From Xestospongia muta (lineage: Eukaryota; Porifera; Demospongiae; Haplosclerida; Petrosiidae): DNA of 64,000 nucleotides. This document shows, piece by piece, positions 14,697 through 26,947 of this stretch; positions within the stretch are counted from its first letter, which is position 1, and each line of letters begins with the position of its first letter. The notes beneath the pieces were generated by a model that had not been told where the DNA came from, did no database searches, and saw only the letters and a program-made list of their open reading frames with translations. The DNA lies in assembly GCA_963693285.1 (NCBI GenBank), contig OY848929.1:5024501-5088500 (forward strand), read 5' to 3'. The position numbers and the translations under genes were made by a program.

Positions 14697-15906
14697 TTAT
14701 TCTACGTACACTCCAAAACTTCCACTCCAAGTTTCTCCATCACTAAGAACAGTCAAACCATCGTGATTATTATAAGCATCTGCCATTCCAGACATTGGTT
14801 CCATAGCAACAGAGTCTTCGTGGAACATAGAGGATGACCCTGTAAAAATATGAACATAATGAAAAGCAGCATTGTGCCAGAGAATAACTGCTTGGTTGGT
14901 AGCAGTATCAAAAAGTTTAGTACGTCCATTTTCACATAAAAGAGGTCCTGCCAAAGGCTTGTATTCATCATCATAAAAGGTAGGGTCTGTTTTGTTACCA
15001 CCAATGACTACTGAGCCATCAAACATGTATGTTCTCTGAGTTATACCCGTTGGATTCATATTATCGTTCAATTGGACATGTGCCCACTTTTGACATGGAT
15101 CTAATGTCACATATGATGTATAAGCTGTACATTTGAAGTATGGATGCCAACCCATATAAAATGGTAAAGGCATACCATCACCATTAGTATTAGTTGCATT
15201 GACTATTATACTAAAGCCATATTTATTTAAAGTATATGTTATGACTACATCAAGAGAGAATGGGTATCCAGGCTCATTACTAATCTGCGTTGAGGCAACA
15301 AAAGAGCCATGATCATTATCCCATTCCATGTCAATAACTTTAAGAATCTTTCCGGCCATAAAACCATGTAAAGAGTTTTTCCGAGGTGGATCATTAAGGG
15401 GAAGGATATAAGTACCATTGTAAAAGGTGTATTGACCCTAAAGTAATTAGAGAAATAAAGTATATAGCATATATATATAGTATTTGCTTACATAGGCAAT
15501 ACGATTTGCCCATGGTATTAACAACATGCCTCTCCAAAATTGATTCTCAACAATGGAACTGCTGTTACCATGGTGACCTAACAGAACATCCCTTGTAACA
15601 CCAGTTGTTTGTGAATTGAGGACAAGTTTTTCCACACGTCCACCAAAATCAGTTACAATTTCAACCATTTCATCTAGTAAAAAAAACTTCCTATCAACTG
15701 CTGTTTATTGAAAGAATTGATTTATTAAGCTACATACAGCTGTACGTACTAGTTAAAACATTTGAGATAACCATTGTCTTCAAATCTCCAATACTACCTT
15801 CATTAACATTGTATGCTGATGTTGACTTTTTGTACGCAAAAATCGGTATTGTTAACACCAACATGACAAAGACAATCTCAGCAGGTAACTTTTTTAAAGG
15901 AGCCAT
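14697..15906 (-). CDS. Secreted aldose 1-epimerase-like protein
   Basis: Three exons: about 15750-15906 (leader), about 15490-15685 and 14697-15436. The first codes MAPLKKLPAEIVFVMLVLTI..., a signal peptide or anchor. Splicing gives VLTNEMVEIVTDFGGRVEKL and then NRIAYGQYTFYNGTYILPL. Mutarotase hallmarks are visible: NSLHGF near 15370, MGWHPYF (the conserved His) near 15150 and VAMEPMSGMADAYN with the likely catalytic Glu near 14800. The usual family interconverts alpha and beta anomers of aldoses in the cytosol, so the hydrophobic leader and Asn-x-Ser/Thr sites suggest an extracellular or luminal form. It converges with no neighbour and lies 78 bp from MRPL10's stop. Substrate unknown. Confidence 0.9.
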
Positions 15907-15984
15907 GGCTCAATTGACCAGAAGATTATAAAGCCACACCTTCAATATTATTAACTATAATAATAGCTAGTTATAATCTAGTTA

Positions 15985-16652
15985 TTACTTATGCTCAGAT
16001 GCATGGTGACCTAATAACTGTACTAATCTCCTTGAACTATCTAGTAGTATATTACTAAGAGTTGCTTGAGGTATTGTTAAAGTTGTTAATAGCTGTTGTT
16101 GTAGGACAGTCTTTTCTGGTAAGTTGGCATATTTATAAAGAGCACGAGGAGTTAGTAAACTTTCTTCTACCAGACCTCCCAAGAGATGAAGTTTTGGCTC
16201 TAATTTTGTGACTAATAAAAGTTTTGAAAGATTGGGTGCTTGAGAATAAGCGATGGCCGTGCTTCCATGAAGAAGTGGACGCATGTTTTGGTATTTTGTT
16301 CCTTCAAGTGCCTTTTTAGCTATCTTTGATGGCAAGACCTTCATCAAAATGTCATTTTTGTCAAGTTGCTGTCGAAGACCATTCCACTCTTGAACAGACA
16401 GGTCGTTGTGGTGGAAGACAGCTACAAATTGACTGGATGTAAATATGGTTCGTATGTCATTGAAGATTAGGACTTTTCTTGGATGAGGCTATGATAAAAG
16501 AAAAAAACTTTTATTTTTTTTGCATGACAACTCACTTTCCTAGCTCCTTTGTGACTTCTGGGATGATTTTTGAAACATGATCTTGATTTTAATCTTAATA
16601 TTTGCCTGCTCACTAATGACGTCTTTCCCTGTATTGACAAAAGAAAAGCCAT
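15985..16652 (-). CDS. MRPL10: Mitochondrial ribosomal protein L10 (uL10m)
   Basis: Two exons joined ARK-PHPRKVLIFND across a roughly 60-bp intron (about 16489-16536). The first 60 residues are Arg/Lys/Ser-rich and fit a mitochondrial targeting sequence (MAFLLSIQGKTSLVSRQILR). The uL10 domain follows: VFHHNDLSVQEWNGLRQQL, DILMKVLPSKIAKKALEGTK, LHLLGGLVEESLLTPRALY and LLTTLTIPQ, closely paralleling vertebrate MRPL10. uL10m anchors the L7/L12 stalk of the mitoribosomal large subunit. The start at 16652 lies 117 bp from the divergent RNF170 start, so they probably share a promoter. Confidence 0.93.
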
Positions 16653-16769
16653 TATTGTACACGTGGATAATACTATACGGACGTATACGGAAACGTTCTG
16701 AAAATTATATATGAATGTAATATTAACAAATTAATTTAACTCCGTATACTAGGTAGTAGGTAATATAAC

Positions 16770-17478
16770 ATGCCTGAATGCCCTATCTGTTTGCAGGCTT
16801 CACCTAAAGATCCTGTAGAGACTAACTGTGGTCACAAATACTGTGGTAACTGTATTATACGCTATTGGCAAACTACTCATACCCATCCTTTACCATGTCA
16901 TTGTCCATACTGTCGAAGAGAGGTGTATATAATGTCTTAAAATATCAATGTACACGTTCTATATATGTACCAGTTTGTATTTGTAGTTTTTAGCAGACAA
17001 AAATCATCATTACTAGTAAATAAATAACGGTAGCTATAACTTAATTCCTTTTAATATTATTTAGATCAATCTTCTGATACCAGTAAATCGTGTTATTAGA
17101 GATCAGCAACTTCGGGAGAAAATTAATGACTATAATAGACGAATGAATAATGCATCAATCCCTGTGAGTAAAGGAACAATTAGACTAAGAATTGACATAT
17201 TTCCTTTTCAGATTAGAACACAACTACGAGACACGCCTACTCTTGTACCACATGTTCTCAGAGAGCTGATTGCTTTAAGAGGCCTCTCGTGTTGTAACCG
17301 TCTCTTGGTTTCAATGTTATTGCTATTTGCTATAGTCTACTTGATATCTCCTATTGACCTTTTACCTGAGCTAATACTTGGTCCATTTGGATATATTGAC
17401 GATATTATGTCTATTGTTATGGCATTAGTGTATGTAGTTCAAATCTATCGTCAAGATATAATGAGAAGAACACTTTAA
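16770..17478 (+). CDS. RNF170: RNF170-like RING E3 ligase with DUF1232
   Basis: Two exons, 16770-16922 and 17065-17478, giving 188 residues. The RING finger begins at the initiator Met: MPECPICLQA...VETNCGHKYCGNCIIRYW...CPYCRRE. The second part has NDYNRRMNN, then DTPTLVPHVLRELIALRGL and the DUF1232 hairpin AIVYLISPIDLLPELILGPF / GYIDDIMSIVMALVYVVQIY with two membrane segments. This order and sequence match vertebrate RNF170, an ER E3 ligase acting on IP3 receptors. An in-frame TAA nine bases before the ATG fixes the start, so the N-terminal membrane segment of vertebrate RNF170 is absent here. Confidence 0.92.
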
Positions 17479-18576
17479 GTATTTTATGCATATACTACAC
17501 TGATCTTATCATATTTCCATTTAATATCCTCATCTCATTATAAGGAAATATTAAGGAAATGTCATGTGACTAAAGTGTTATATGAATTATACTCCAAGCA
17601 AAAATTAAAGTGTACTCAAGAATGTCTATGTGTAGTTGGAATACTACTAGTATGCATTCTCTTTATATTGTATGTAAGTGTATTTACTGATATGATTACA
17701 GACAATATTCTATGCCAATCTCTTTGCATCCACCAGCAGACTAAACCAAATCAAATTGCATTGATTCCTGTGAAGATTATTTTTGTCTGATTAAATCTTT
17801 TTAACATCAATCTTCGCTATGCTCTTTGTTTTTATAATAGTATGACAGAACTTGCTAAGGCATTTTGCAGTTTGTTTTTCCATTGTATCTTATTTTATAA
17901 GTCTTGTGTTTAGACAAACCTCTCACTATTCTGTCCAGGTGTTGGCTACTCTAGTTTTCTTATCTTACTCCAAGTGGTAAATTCGATTGTATAAACATTA
18001 CAATTCATTACCATGGAAACACACTAGATGATAGTGTTGGAAATGTCCTGTGTTTTGAAGATGTAGGACTTTGTCTGTTAGCTTTGACAGCTATCATCTA
18101 ACTATTTTTGTTGTAATTTAAACTTATAATAAAGCCATTTCGTAGTCAGGCAGTGAACATTTTAGAATTGATTGTGATGACCAATTTCATTATATCTTTG
18201 ATAATGACAACGAGGACACCTTTACTGGAAGTCAAATGGGTGTGGCTATTAAGTCGGATTTGGTTGGTTTTGTGTTCTTATTGTTTTATGCTATCATATT
18301 ACAATATATTAAGATGGCAAAGACACTTGAGAAAAATCTACTCTTCAAAGCAATAGCCTAAAGTAGCAATATCAATCAGAAGTGACAAATGCAACTGTTT
18401 CTAAACCTAACAAATACAATGATTTGAATGGTGTGATGTTAGATATTTCACATGGACTACCAGAACTAAGAATCACTGCTTTTCTGATAAGTATATAAAT
18501 TAAACTTTTTACTATAATAATTTTTAATAACTGCTAGTTATAAAGTGCAATGCTGTCAATTCTATGCTAGTACGAA
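17479..18576 (+). other. Gene-poor stretch with possible membrane-protein fragment
   Basis: No gene is firmly supported. Two weak signals exist. A frame near 17600-17680 encodes a hydrophobic stretch (LCVVGILLVCILFILY) ending at a GTAAG. After an acceptor-like CAG at 18149 a frame runs to the TAA at 18359-18361, with acidic residues (CDDQFHYIFDNDNEDTF) then a membrane-like segment (LVGFVFLLFYAIILQYI). A further open stretch (18374-18490, VTNATVSKPNKYNDLNG) follows. They may be a decayed or unannotated small receptor. A TATATAAAT at about 18491 probably serves the next gene. Confidence 0.3.
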
Positions 18577-20478
18577 ATGAGTTGGATAATACTTTCCCTC
18601 TTTTTCATGATATCAGTGATATCCATTCCACTATGGGCAGATGAATGTAAGAATTGTCCATCAAATATTAGACTACATGTCTACATTTATCAATTATCAT
18701 GTATTTTTTTCTTTAGATTCATGTATACCACCAAGTCGCAATGGTTGTTATAAATGTGGTCCAGTTTATCAAGGGACCACCCTTGTTATTCCATGTGGTA
18801 ATAAAAAGGAGAATAGTACTACATTATTCACTTATTTTAATGAAACAACAACATTAATTAATAACACTACAATGTTTCTAAGAAAGCACACAACAAGCAA
18901 TGACAACAATACAACAATTACTTGTAAAGTACATGATGAAGGGTCCTATTGCTATCAATTGAACATACACTGTAAGTCAAGTTCATAAAAAAGTAAGTTA
19001 TGAGATGTTTGTTAATTCTAATAGTTCCACCAATTCATCATAAATACCAAGACTTAAGAAACCCACCCTCTCCAACAACGGGAGTCCGTTTCACTCAAAA
19101 ATGTCCTGTCATTGCTAATCCACTCCCAACCTGTACTTGGAGCTTTTCAAAGCCATATAATGTAATAGTTAAGACATTGCCAAATCTCCAATTCACTCAC
19201 AATAACTGCACTATGATAGTTGATCCATTGACTACTGCTTATGAAGATGTTGATTATCATTGTAATGCAACTAATAAGTATGGATATAAAACTGGGTTTC
19301 TCACAGCTATTATAATTTTAAGTAAGCTATTAATTTATAGACTAGAGTTCTATCTATTTCTTGTCTTATTATAGATTGTGGATCCATTTCACGTCAACTG
19401 ACCATTAATGATAGTACCAACTATACTGTAAGTGTTAATGTTGGAGACAATGTTACTTTTCAGTGTAAAGCCACTGGTACAATGAATCATTGGAATATGC
19501 TTTGGTATCACAACAATACATACATCCCTACGGACAATAATGTATATAACAAGTCGCAATGTACCCAAACCAGTGTGTATAAGCTGACTGATGTCACATA
19601 CAATGACAGCGGGAATTATTCTTGTAAGTTTCCTTCCTATGAAGAAGTTCATGCTTATCTGACTGTACTACCAAGACCACATTCAAGTTAGTTACTATTC
19701 CTTGTTTCCTTCATTACGTCTTTATTTGCTTTTAGATCCTTTACTATTACAACAGAATCATATTGTGTGGTCCGGCTCTTTAGGCTTAGTGCTACTGATT
19801 GTAATAATAGTAGCAATAGTAGCAACAATAGTTATTAGTTATTGCTATCTTCAAAAAAATAGATGGAAATGGAGAGACCCAGGACCAGGTAAGCTCAACT
19901 AATACCAGGACTATTAATATCTTGATGCTATTTCTTTTTCTCTACTATCATATCAGCTAATTATGATTTGTTTCTGTCTTATGCTCGTGAAGATGAGGAG
20001 ATAGTAGAGACTGAGATTCGACAGCCTTTGATGCAAAAAGGTTATAATGTTTTCTGGCATCACAGAGACTTTATTGGTGGAGTACCCATAACGGACAATA
20101 TTGAGAATGCTGTGGAGAACAGTCGTTTTACAGTGACAGTATTGTCAAATTCGTTCCTTCAAAGTGAATACTGTAATAAAGAACTACACTGTGCATTGAC
20201 AAAGAAGAGAACAACTGGTACTAGATGCCTTATACCGGTTCTACTGGAAGAAGGCTGTCCAATTCCTAAAGAACTGAAACCATTCACATATATCAAGTTA
20301 TTTGACGCTAACTTTATTGACAAACTCTGCAAGGATATGGGTATGTAAGAGATGACATACTCCATCTTTATTTTCTTCTTACTTAGGTGATCCTTGTTAT
20401 CATGAGGCCCCCATTGTGATTACCAATAGCATGACCCTGATGGACTACAGGAGTGCAGTCTACCCAATAAACATATAA
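18577..20478 (+). CDS. IgTIR receptor 1 (3 Ig, TM, TIR)
   Basis: Seven coding exons in phase. Leader 18577-about 18645 (MSWIILSLFFMISVISIPLW); Ig1 about 18718-18971; Ig2 19024-19321; Ig3 19374-19687 with WYHNNT and DSGNYSCKF; membrane exon 19736-19890 (LVLLIVIIVAIVATIVISYC); TIR exon about 19958-20343 (YDLFLSYAREDEEIVETEI, box 1); last exon 20385-20478 ending YPINI-stop. The TIR BB-loop reads RDFIGGVPITDNIENAVENS, then VLSNSFLQSEYCNKEL, closely parallel to Toll-like receptors. The architecture equals IL-1 receptors and the AmqIgTIR proteins described from Amphimedon. It is expected to signal through MyD88-type adaptors to NF-kB; the ligand is unknown. A tandem paralogue follows 252 bp downstream. 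Confidence 0.93.
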
Positions 20479-20730
20479 TACTATTTTTATCTGTATAAAC
20501 ATTTTTATAGTGGTGTAAATGTTCAGTGTTGAGTTTATTACATATTAGAGATACCAAGTCACGATCAGTAGTAGATATTGAGCGCTCACATCCTCTATGA
20601 TGTCAAATTGTCACTACAGTTTTGATAAGGGTAATTTTGAAGCATTAACCACTACTGTCAACATTGAATAGTGAACCATCTGTTATACTATAGTATAAGA
20701 ACGTCACTAAGTTCAGCCCATATTAAGATC

Positions 20731-22691
20731 ATGAAGTGTGTCTTAAACATACTATGTCTGCTGTCTTTGTGGTTTCTCTTCAGATCAAATTGTGCACAAG
20801 GTAAATTAGAGCTATCTTCTGTAATATCATGTTTATTGACTGGGTCTAGGATGTGGATCTATTTGGTGTGATAATGACAGCTGTAGTGCTCACGTGGGTA
20901 CTGAGATAACAGTACCCTGTGGGACAAAGCAACCAAATACTGATGTGACTTTCACTTACAAAAATGAAAGTGGAAATTTTGACCACTTACTTGCCAGCAA
21001 CCAAACTAACTGTCTACAGTTGAACTTGACTGTTTTTGATAATGAAATATCTATCACTTGTGAACCCAGTGATTCAATGGGAGCTAAATATGAATACTCT
21101 ATCAATGTGACATGTAAGTAAAGTATGAAAAATTAATATTTAAATACTTTTGTAAGATTCTCCTAGAGTCCTTGGTGAACCTATAAGACCTACTGCCTAC
21201 TATGGAGAACCCTATTCTCTCAGATGTCCTATTAGTGCTAACCCTGACCCTTCTTGTACTTGGGATATTTTTTGGTGCTTAAATGGAAGTTTTGTTACTG
21301 ATCTCTCAGAAATTAATTACAGAAATAATAATTGTACTCTGGATATTACCCGTCTTACAACACAGTTTGCATCCATTTGTTATATATGTAATGCAAGCAA
21401 TGACTTAGGAAGAGAAATGTATTATTGGACTCCTATAGATTTGTCATGTGAGTGAGATATTTAATAGTGAAAGAGTCGACAAATTTAGCAATTTTCTTTT
21501 TTTCTAGTCTGTAAAGCTCCAAAAAAAGAGATTATCATTAGATCTTCTGAAGGATCAAACAGATCTTTATTTCTTAATGCAAACATTACTCTATCCTGTG
21601 ATATTACTGGAGTTCCAAGGCGCCATCCATCTATACGTTGGTCACACAACATTACAAATTACACACAACTGCTATCAGCTGACATAATTGAGAGTAGTAC
21701 CAATAATTACAATCGTCAAACCTGCTACCTTTCAGAAACGCTAGTTCTTGTGAACTTGACTTTCAATGACTCAGGAAGTTATACCTGTTTTTATGACTCA
21801 GGTACCATTTCTAAGACAATATACTTACATATTGTTCCAAGGCCTGGTAAGTGGACACACCATTACCTTATGATGTTATTAGTCTATTAACTTAGAAATA
21901 CCAGACAACACTCCATCATCCCAGGTTACAATGTCTACAACCACTGCATTTGTTTTTGACATCAACTATGCTCTCCCTGTAGCATCTGCATTGTTCTTTC
22001 TTTTGATTGTTCTCTGTGTCATTGTGACAACAATTATAATACTCTATATACGAAACAATCACCAAAGATCCTTCAAGAATCTACAATCACTACAAAGTGA
22101 GTTTTAAATACTAACAGACAAGATTTATCAGTACTGACTCTGAAACAAGTGTTTAGATGTTCATTGTTTAATGCTATTTTTTACTTGACATTTTGTTTTT
22201 TTAGCGGACTATATTTTAAAAGATCCAGATTATGACATATTTGTTTCTTTTGCTGAAGAAGACAAAAACTATGCCGAGAATGAAATTAAAATGAAACTAG
22301 AAAAGAAAGGCTACAAGATATCATGGCATCATGAGGTCTTCGTTCCTGGCTGTTCAATAGTAGAGAATATGGAGAAATTCATTTTTCAAAGTCGCATGAT
22401 AATAGTGTTAATATCAGATTTCTTCATTACTAGTGACTTTTGTAAGCAGGAATTACATATTGCTAAACGTAAAGAGAACCAAACATCAGTTCGGTGTATA
22501 ATACCAATTCTTCTACACAACTCAGAAAATGTGCCCCAGGAATTAATAAAGATAACGTATCTCACAGCTGGAGATAAAAATTTCATGGAAAGACTGTGTA
22601 CTGCATTAGGTAAGTAGTATTTGGTTAATAGTATAGCATTATGTGCTTACAATTTTCTATTATAGGTGAGCCATTAGATCCAAGTCCCTGA
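20731..22691 (+). CDS. IgTIR receptor 2 (3 Ig, TM, TIR)
   Basis: Same exon plan as its upstream neighbour. Leader 20731-about 20800 (MKCVLNILCLLSLWFLFRSN); Ig1 from about 20850 to 21113 (GTEITVPCGTK); Ig2 about 21164-21448; Ig3 about 21507-21845 with IRWSHN and NDSGSYTCFY; membrane exon about 21896-22096 (VASALFFLLIVLCVIVTTII); TIR about 22205-22611; a tiny last exon encodes GEPLDPSP-stop. TIR box 1 is YDIFVSFAEEDKNYAE, the BB-loop region FVPGCSIVENMEK, and box 2 continues SDFFITSDFCKQEL. The RD of the canonical RDxxPG BB loop is EV here, while the Pro-Gly is kept. A TATAGTATAAG lies about 40 bp upstream of the start. Likely a membrane innate-immune-type receptor; partner and ligand unknown. 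Confidence 0.93.
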
Positions 22692-22899
22692 ATCAAAAAT
22701 GTGTGTATGTGTATGTGTATGTCTCTGTAGTGTCAAGTTTTCATAAAAGATTTATTATTACAAAACAAAGTGTATATATAAATATATATATACATGCATA
22801 TATATAATATACATGAAGAAATAGACCACTAAACATCTAAAAAATAAGTTATAGATATGTATATATTTACAACAATATTACAAGGGTATTCGATGATCT

Positions 22900-25800
22900 T
22901 TACAAGTGAGAATCTTCATCCTTTGAAATCTCAAACTCAGATGTAGATTTCACAGTACTAAGATTTCTTGATCCTGCCGTAGAATGCTGTAAAAGAGTTA
23001 AACTGTAGCTTAAAATATTATTTATCAAAAACATATACCCGTATTGAACTTTTCTGTACTCTCTTTCTTTGTTTATGCCATTTCTTTATCCTACCCCAAA
23101 CCTACAGAGTAGTAATATAGTTACCACATACGTCATATAGCCAATATGAACATTGACTTACCAATGGAGTTTTAACAACATGAAAGAAAAAAATAAATGC
23201 TCCCTATAAAAAAAAGTCAATGATGGTCAGGTGGTATAACAACTACTTGTCAATGAAGTTAAGCAAGTATGAAGACCATTAATATGATAAGAGACAGTTC
23301 ATACACTTAAACTCTTAACTAATAACTAACCTGAAGAGAGTTCAATACAACAAAGAGCCAAGCAAATACACTTGTACTACTATTAACAGCAAAAATACCA
23401 ATGATCCAAGTCACACCAAGGAGAGGTAATAATATCACCATTCCTTTCACTATGTCACTGATAAAAATAAAACAACAGTAACAGTTTACATGCATACAAA
23501 ATGTGTTTACATTAGAGTTTTTTGTCCATCTTCTGTTTTCTTTTCAAAGTGAGTTGTGGGTCTCTTTGTAATAGTTCGTCGTCTCCTTTTTCCATACCGT
23601 GCCTGTCCTATTCTTATGAGGACTATCATTAATATCACTGTGTTTGCCTACACAAATTACATAGTGAAGCACTGTTTACACATCACCATCACAATCACAA
23701 CTTACACATATAATTCCTAACATAGGGCCAACAAAACCCCATATCACACCATAGTCTGTATTCAGCCAACATCTGAACAAAAAATGTAGTCAAGAATATT
23801 AATATTTATATTATTTATGATACAATTAATGACATCAAATATAATTATCACCCTTGAACTCTGGGTACTATCAAACCACAAGGACTTAATAAAAATAACT
23901 TACAGACTATTGGATGTATAGTGATTGAACCGAATTCCTAAAGTGACACCTACTGGTATGACAGGCAGGCCCCATCCCAATATGAAATAGATCCAGAGTT
24001 TCTTAGCAACTCGACTAAAGATGACAACAATTAGTAAATATAACATGATGCCTTCACAAAGCATCCATGAAAAAACAGACAAGAAGAGATAATGCAGTAC
24101 AACTGTAATTGTCATACAGAGTTCCTAGAACAAAAACATGTAATAACATGTACAAAGCTCAGTGCTATTTACTGGTATAGAAGTTGCTGTTTCTGTTCCT
24201 GCAACAAACACAATTAGTGCCAGCATCAAAGCAACAGCTAAGTTGAGATGAATAAAATTAAAAGGCTTTTCAAACAATTCCTTCCTAATTAGGAATAAAT
24301 GTCACACAATTTTATATACAAATGCTAACTTTAATGTCAGTAAACAGACTATAGTAGCCATTAGACAAACAATAGAGATAGAACATCCAACATAAGAAAC
24401 AATAGACAAAAGATTATCTTCTAAGCTAACGATTGTTGGTGTTGTCTCATTGGTCTGATTGGTAGCATTGTTGTCATCAATTGTAACTGGTTCATCAAGG
24501 TCTACAACACTAACTAGCACAGCAAAACTGGTCAAGTGATAAGAGAGACAACGGACCATTGTATCATTGATAAATGCATCAACTTTAATAGTATCATCAG
24601 ATACCCATCTACCATATGAAGTAGAGCTGTGGTATATTGTGAATAAAGGAGATGATTGAACTGATATCATTACTTGAAATCAGATGTAAAATTCCAGTAT
24701 ACACAGCGAGGAACAAGTCGTTTGCTAGATGAGTTGTAAGATACCTAGAAAAAAAGAGACAAAAATTGATACAAATTTAGAAATAATCTGCTTACATTAA
24801 GAGAGAATGTCAACTCAATTGGTGATTCCAGTAACACTTCTTCAGCAGAGACATTGGTATTAGCAGAAGTGACCACTTGACTTGATATTATCACACTTGC
24901 TGGCATACTCTCACTGTATTCAAACAAATATAATCAGTTAGTGTACATTACAACATCTCCCTTAGCTCACTTATCAGCTGAAGGAAGAAAGTCTTGAAGA
25001 GATGGAAACAACATATGAACTACTGACACATCACCTATTATTGTATGAAATAAATTTTTGAATCTTTTTGACTTATAAGATACCTTGATTTGCTTTAGCT
25101 TCAAGGTATGCAGCTGGTATAACAATACTGTTAGTAGTGTCAGTATTAGAGGAATTCACTAGATCACTCTTTGATGGAAATCTACTATTTTCAAAATTTC
25201 TTTTTTTTGCTGAAAACCGTCTGGCACGAATTGCTAAAATATCATGTAATTATAAAATACTAGCTATGAACACAAACCAAGATTTTCTCGAGAGAAGACA
25301 GCAGTTTCATTTGCATCACTAATAGTAGAAGCCAAATACTGTGCATAGGTTTCTGCATTACTCAAAAGTTCTTCGCTACCTGATTGAGATTGTTGGAGTT
25401 CAGACCACCCAGCCTCATTATTAGGGCTGAGTGCGTTATTCATAACATCAATTATATCCTGAAATGTGATGTCAAGATTTATAGCAACAATTGTAAGACA
25501 ATACCTGTCCCTGGTTTCCACCCGGCCCTCCCTGTTGCATCAACAAGGACAATGTTTGTCCCACAACAAAATTTAAAGTATTTAAATCACTCGGAGGAAG
25601 GGTCATATTATTATGAGGTATTGTCAAATTTGACAACTGATTCACAAGAAATAAGGCACCATCAAGATCAGGTTCTCCACCAAATGAATCATTGCCTTGT
25701 CCATTTCCATTAAAGAAAGTGTTTGCCTATCCAGATGATATCTGTGAACAATCTCAAGTACATTATAACTACACCTGCTCAGTAATGCCTTGTATATTGT

Positions 25801-26408
25801 CACCAACACATCCTGTCAAGTTAGGCATTAGCCATATACCAATGAAAGTACATCTTCTACGTGCATGTCCTGTACAAGAATTATAGTCAAACTATTGTCT
25901 CTAGAGTAAACTAACCTTCAAATTCAGGCGGGCATGGTATTTGTGCCAATTCACCAGCAGGAGTGTTGGGCCATATGAAGCCCCATTGTGGATCGTGTTG
26001 AGCATGACACATCAGTACTAATTTATAGAGTAATTTATCATACACTATATTACTGATAATATTACCTGGTAATGAAGTATGAAAAGGAATTGGTATTGGA
26101 TTGGGAAATAGTATGGTATTCAAGTTATATTGAGTAGTGGATGAAGTAGAGATGACCTGACTCTGTGATACTGTCATTTTGTTATGTGAAGTCATTGGTT
26201 GTTGTTGTAGCTGTGAGGATAGAGTCTGTACTACATTTTGAGATGTCTGTTGTTGTTGAGCACTAGAACCAGTGGTAGCAGTAACTGTTGGTGCTATAGC
26301 AGTTGATGGTAGTATAGGAGTATTGATAAGAGGAGGAGGAGGTAATTGGCTAGAAGGCGCTGCTAAGACAGCAACAAGTAGAACAAACTCGAATAGATAT
26401 TCTTCCAT
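22900..26408 (-). CDS. Adhesion GPCR copy A (HRM, GAIN/GPS, 7TM)
   Basis: Read right to left. The signal peptide at 26408 (EEYLFEFVLLVAVLAAPSSQ) is followed by a Pro/Ser/Thr/Gln-rich stretch. The HRM domain is split over two exons: WGFIWPNTPAGELAQIPCPP (about 25919-26020) and RRRCTFIGIWLMPNLTGC (about 25790-25865). GAIN exons run about 24780-25700. The GPS has RCVYWNFTSDF at about 24670-24705, then CLSYHLTSFAVLV with the His-Leu-Thr cleavage triplet. The 7TM region includes the TM3 block LHYLFLSVFSWMLCEGIMLY (24030-24090), GWGLPVIPVGVTLG and, near 23350-23460, LLPLLGVTWIIG. The tail ends DEDSHL-stop. The protein is a self-cleaving class B2 receptor at the plasma membrane; ligand unknown. A nearly identical tandem copy lies immediately upstream (26948-30293). 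Confidence 0.92.
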
Positions 26409-26801
26409 GTTTACAGCTTGTTTGTTAACTAGGAAATCTCATGTGGCTGTTATATCACAAGTAGTACAAGTAGTTATTTCCTTTCACGTCTATATATGGT
26501 AGTATGAATAATGTTGAAATGTAGGAAGTTCCAATTATAAAGAGTTAATATAATTTTATAACTATCATGTGAAATAAAAAAATTAGATTCATAGTTTAGC
26601 ACCATGTCGTTAATAGATATCCCATAGTCACGTGATAAGTATTGTTTTTGTTTTTTTATTTCTTTTTTTGTTTTTTAACAGATATCATGCAATAATAATT
26701 ATAATAATAATTATAACAATTATACGATTTCCTAAATTTAACATAAACCAGTCTCAGCTATTTTTGTTGTATTTCAAGCTTATATAAGACCATTTATCAC
26801 T

Positions 26802-26860
<59 letters not shown>

Positions 26861-26947
26861 CATAAATATATGAAACAATACAATACAAACAGTCTAATAA
26901 AATAAGTGACACATATTAGAACTTATACAAGGATGTTCTGACTGTCT
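26409..26947. other. Intergenic with (AT)n microsatellite
   Basis: This spacer separates the two adhesion GPCR copies. It contains T-rich runs (about 26640-26680), an (AATAAT) stretch (about 26690-26720) and an alternating AT run at about 26808-26852. A TATATAGACG on the minus strand near 26490 is a plausible core promoter for copy A. No coding exon is seen. Confidence 0.6.

Noticed and set aside
25137..25886. Plus-strand frames across the adhesion GPCR
   Set aside because: Repeated in both gene copies only because the copies are duplicated; the minus strand carries the HRM and GAIN exons.
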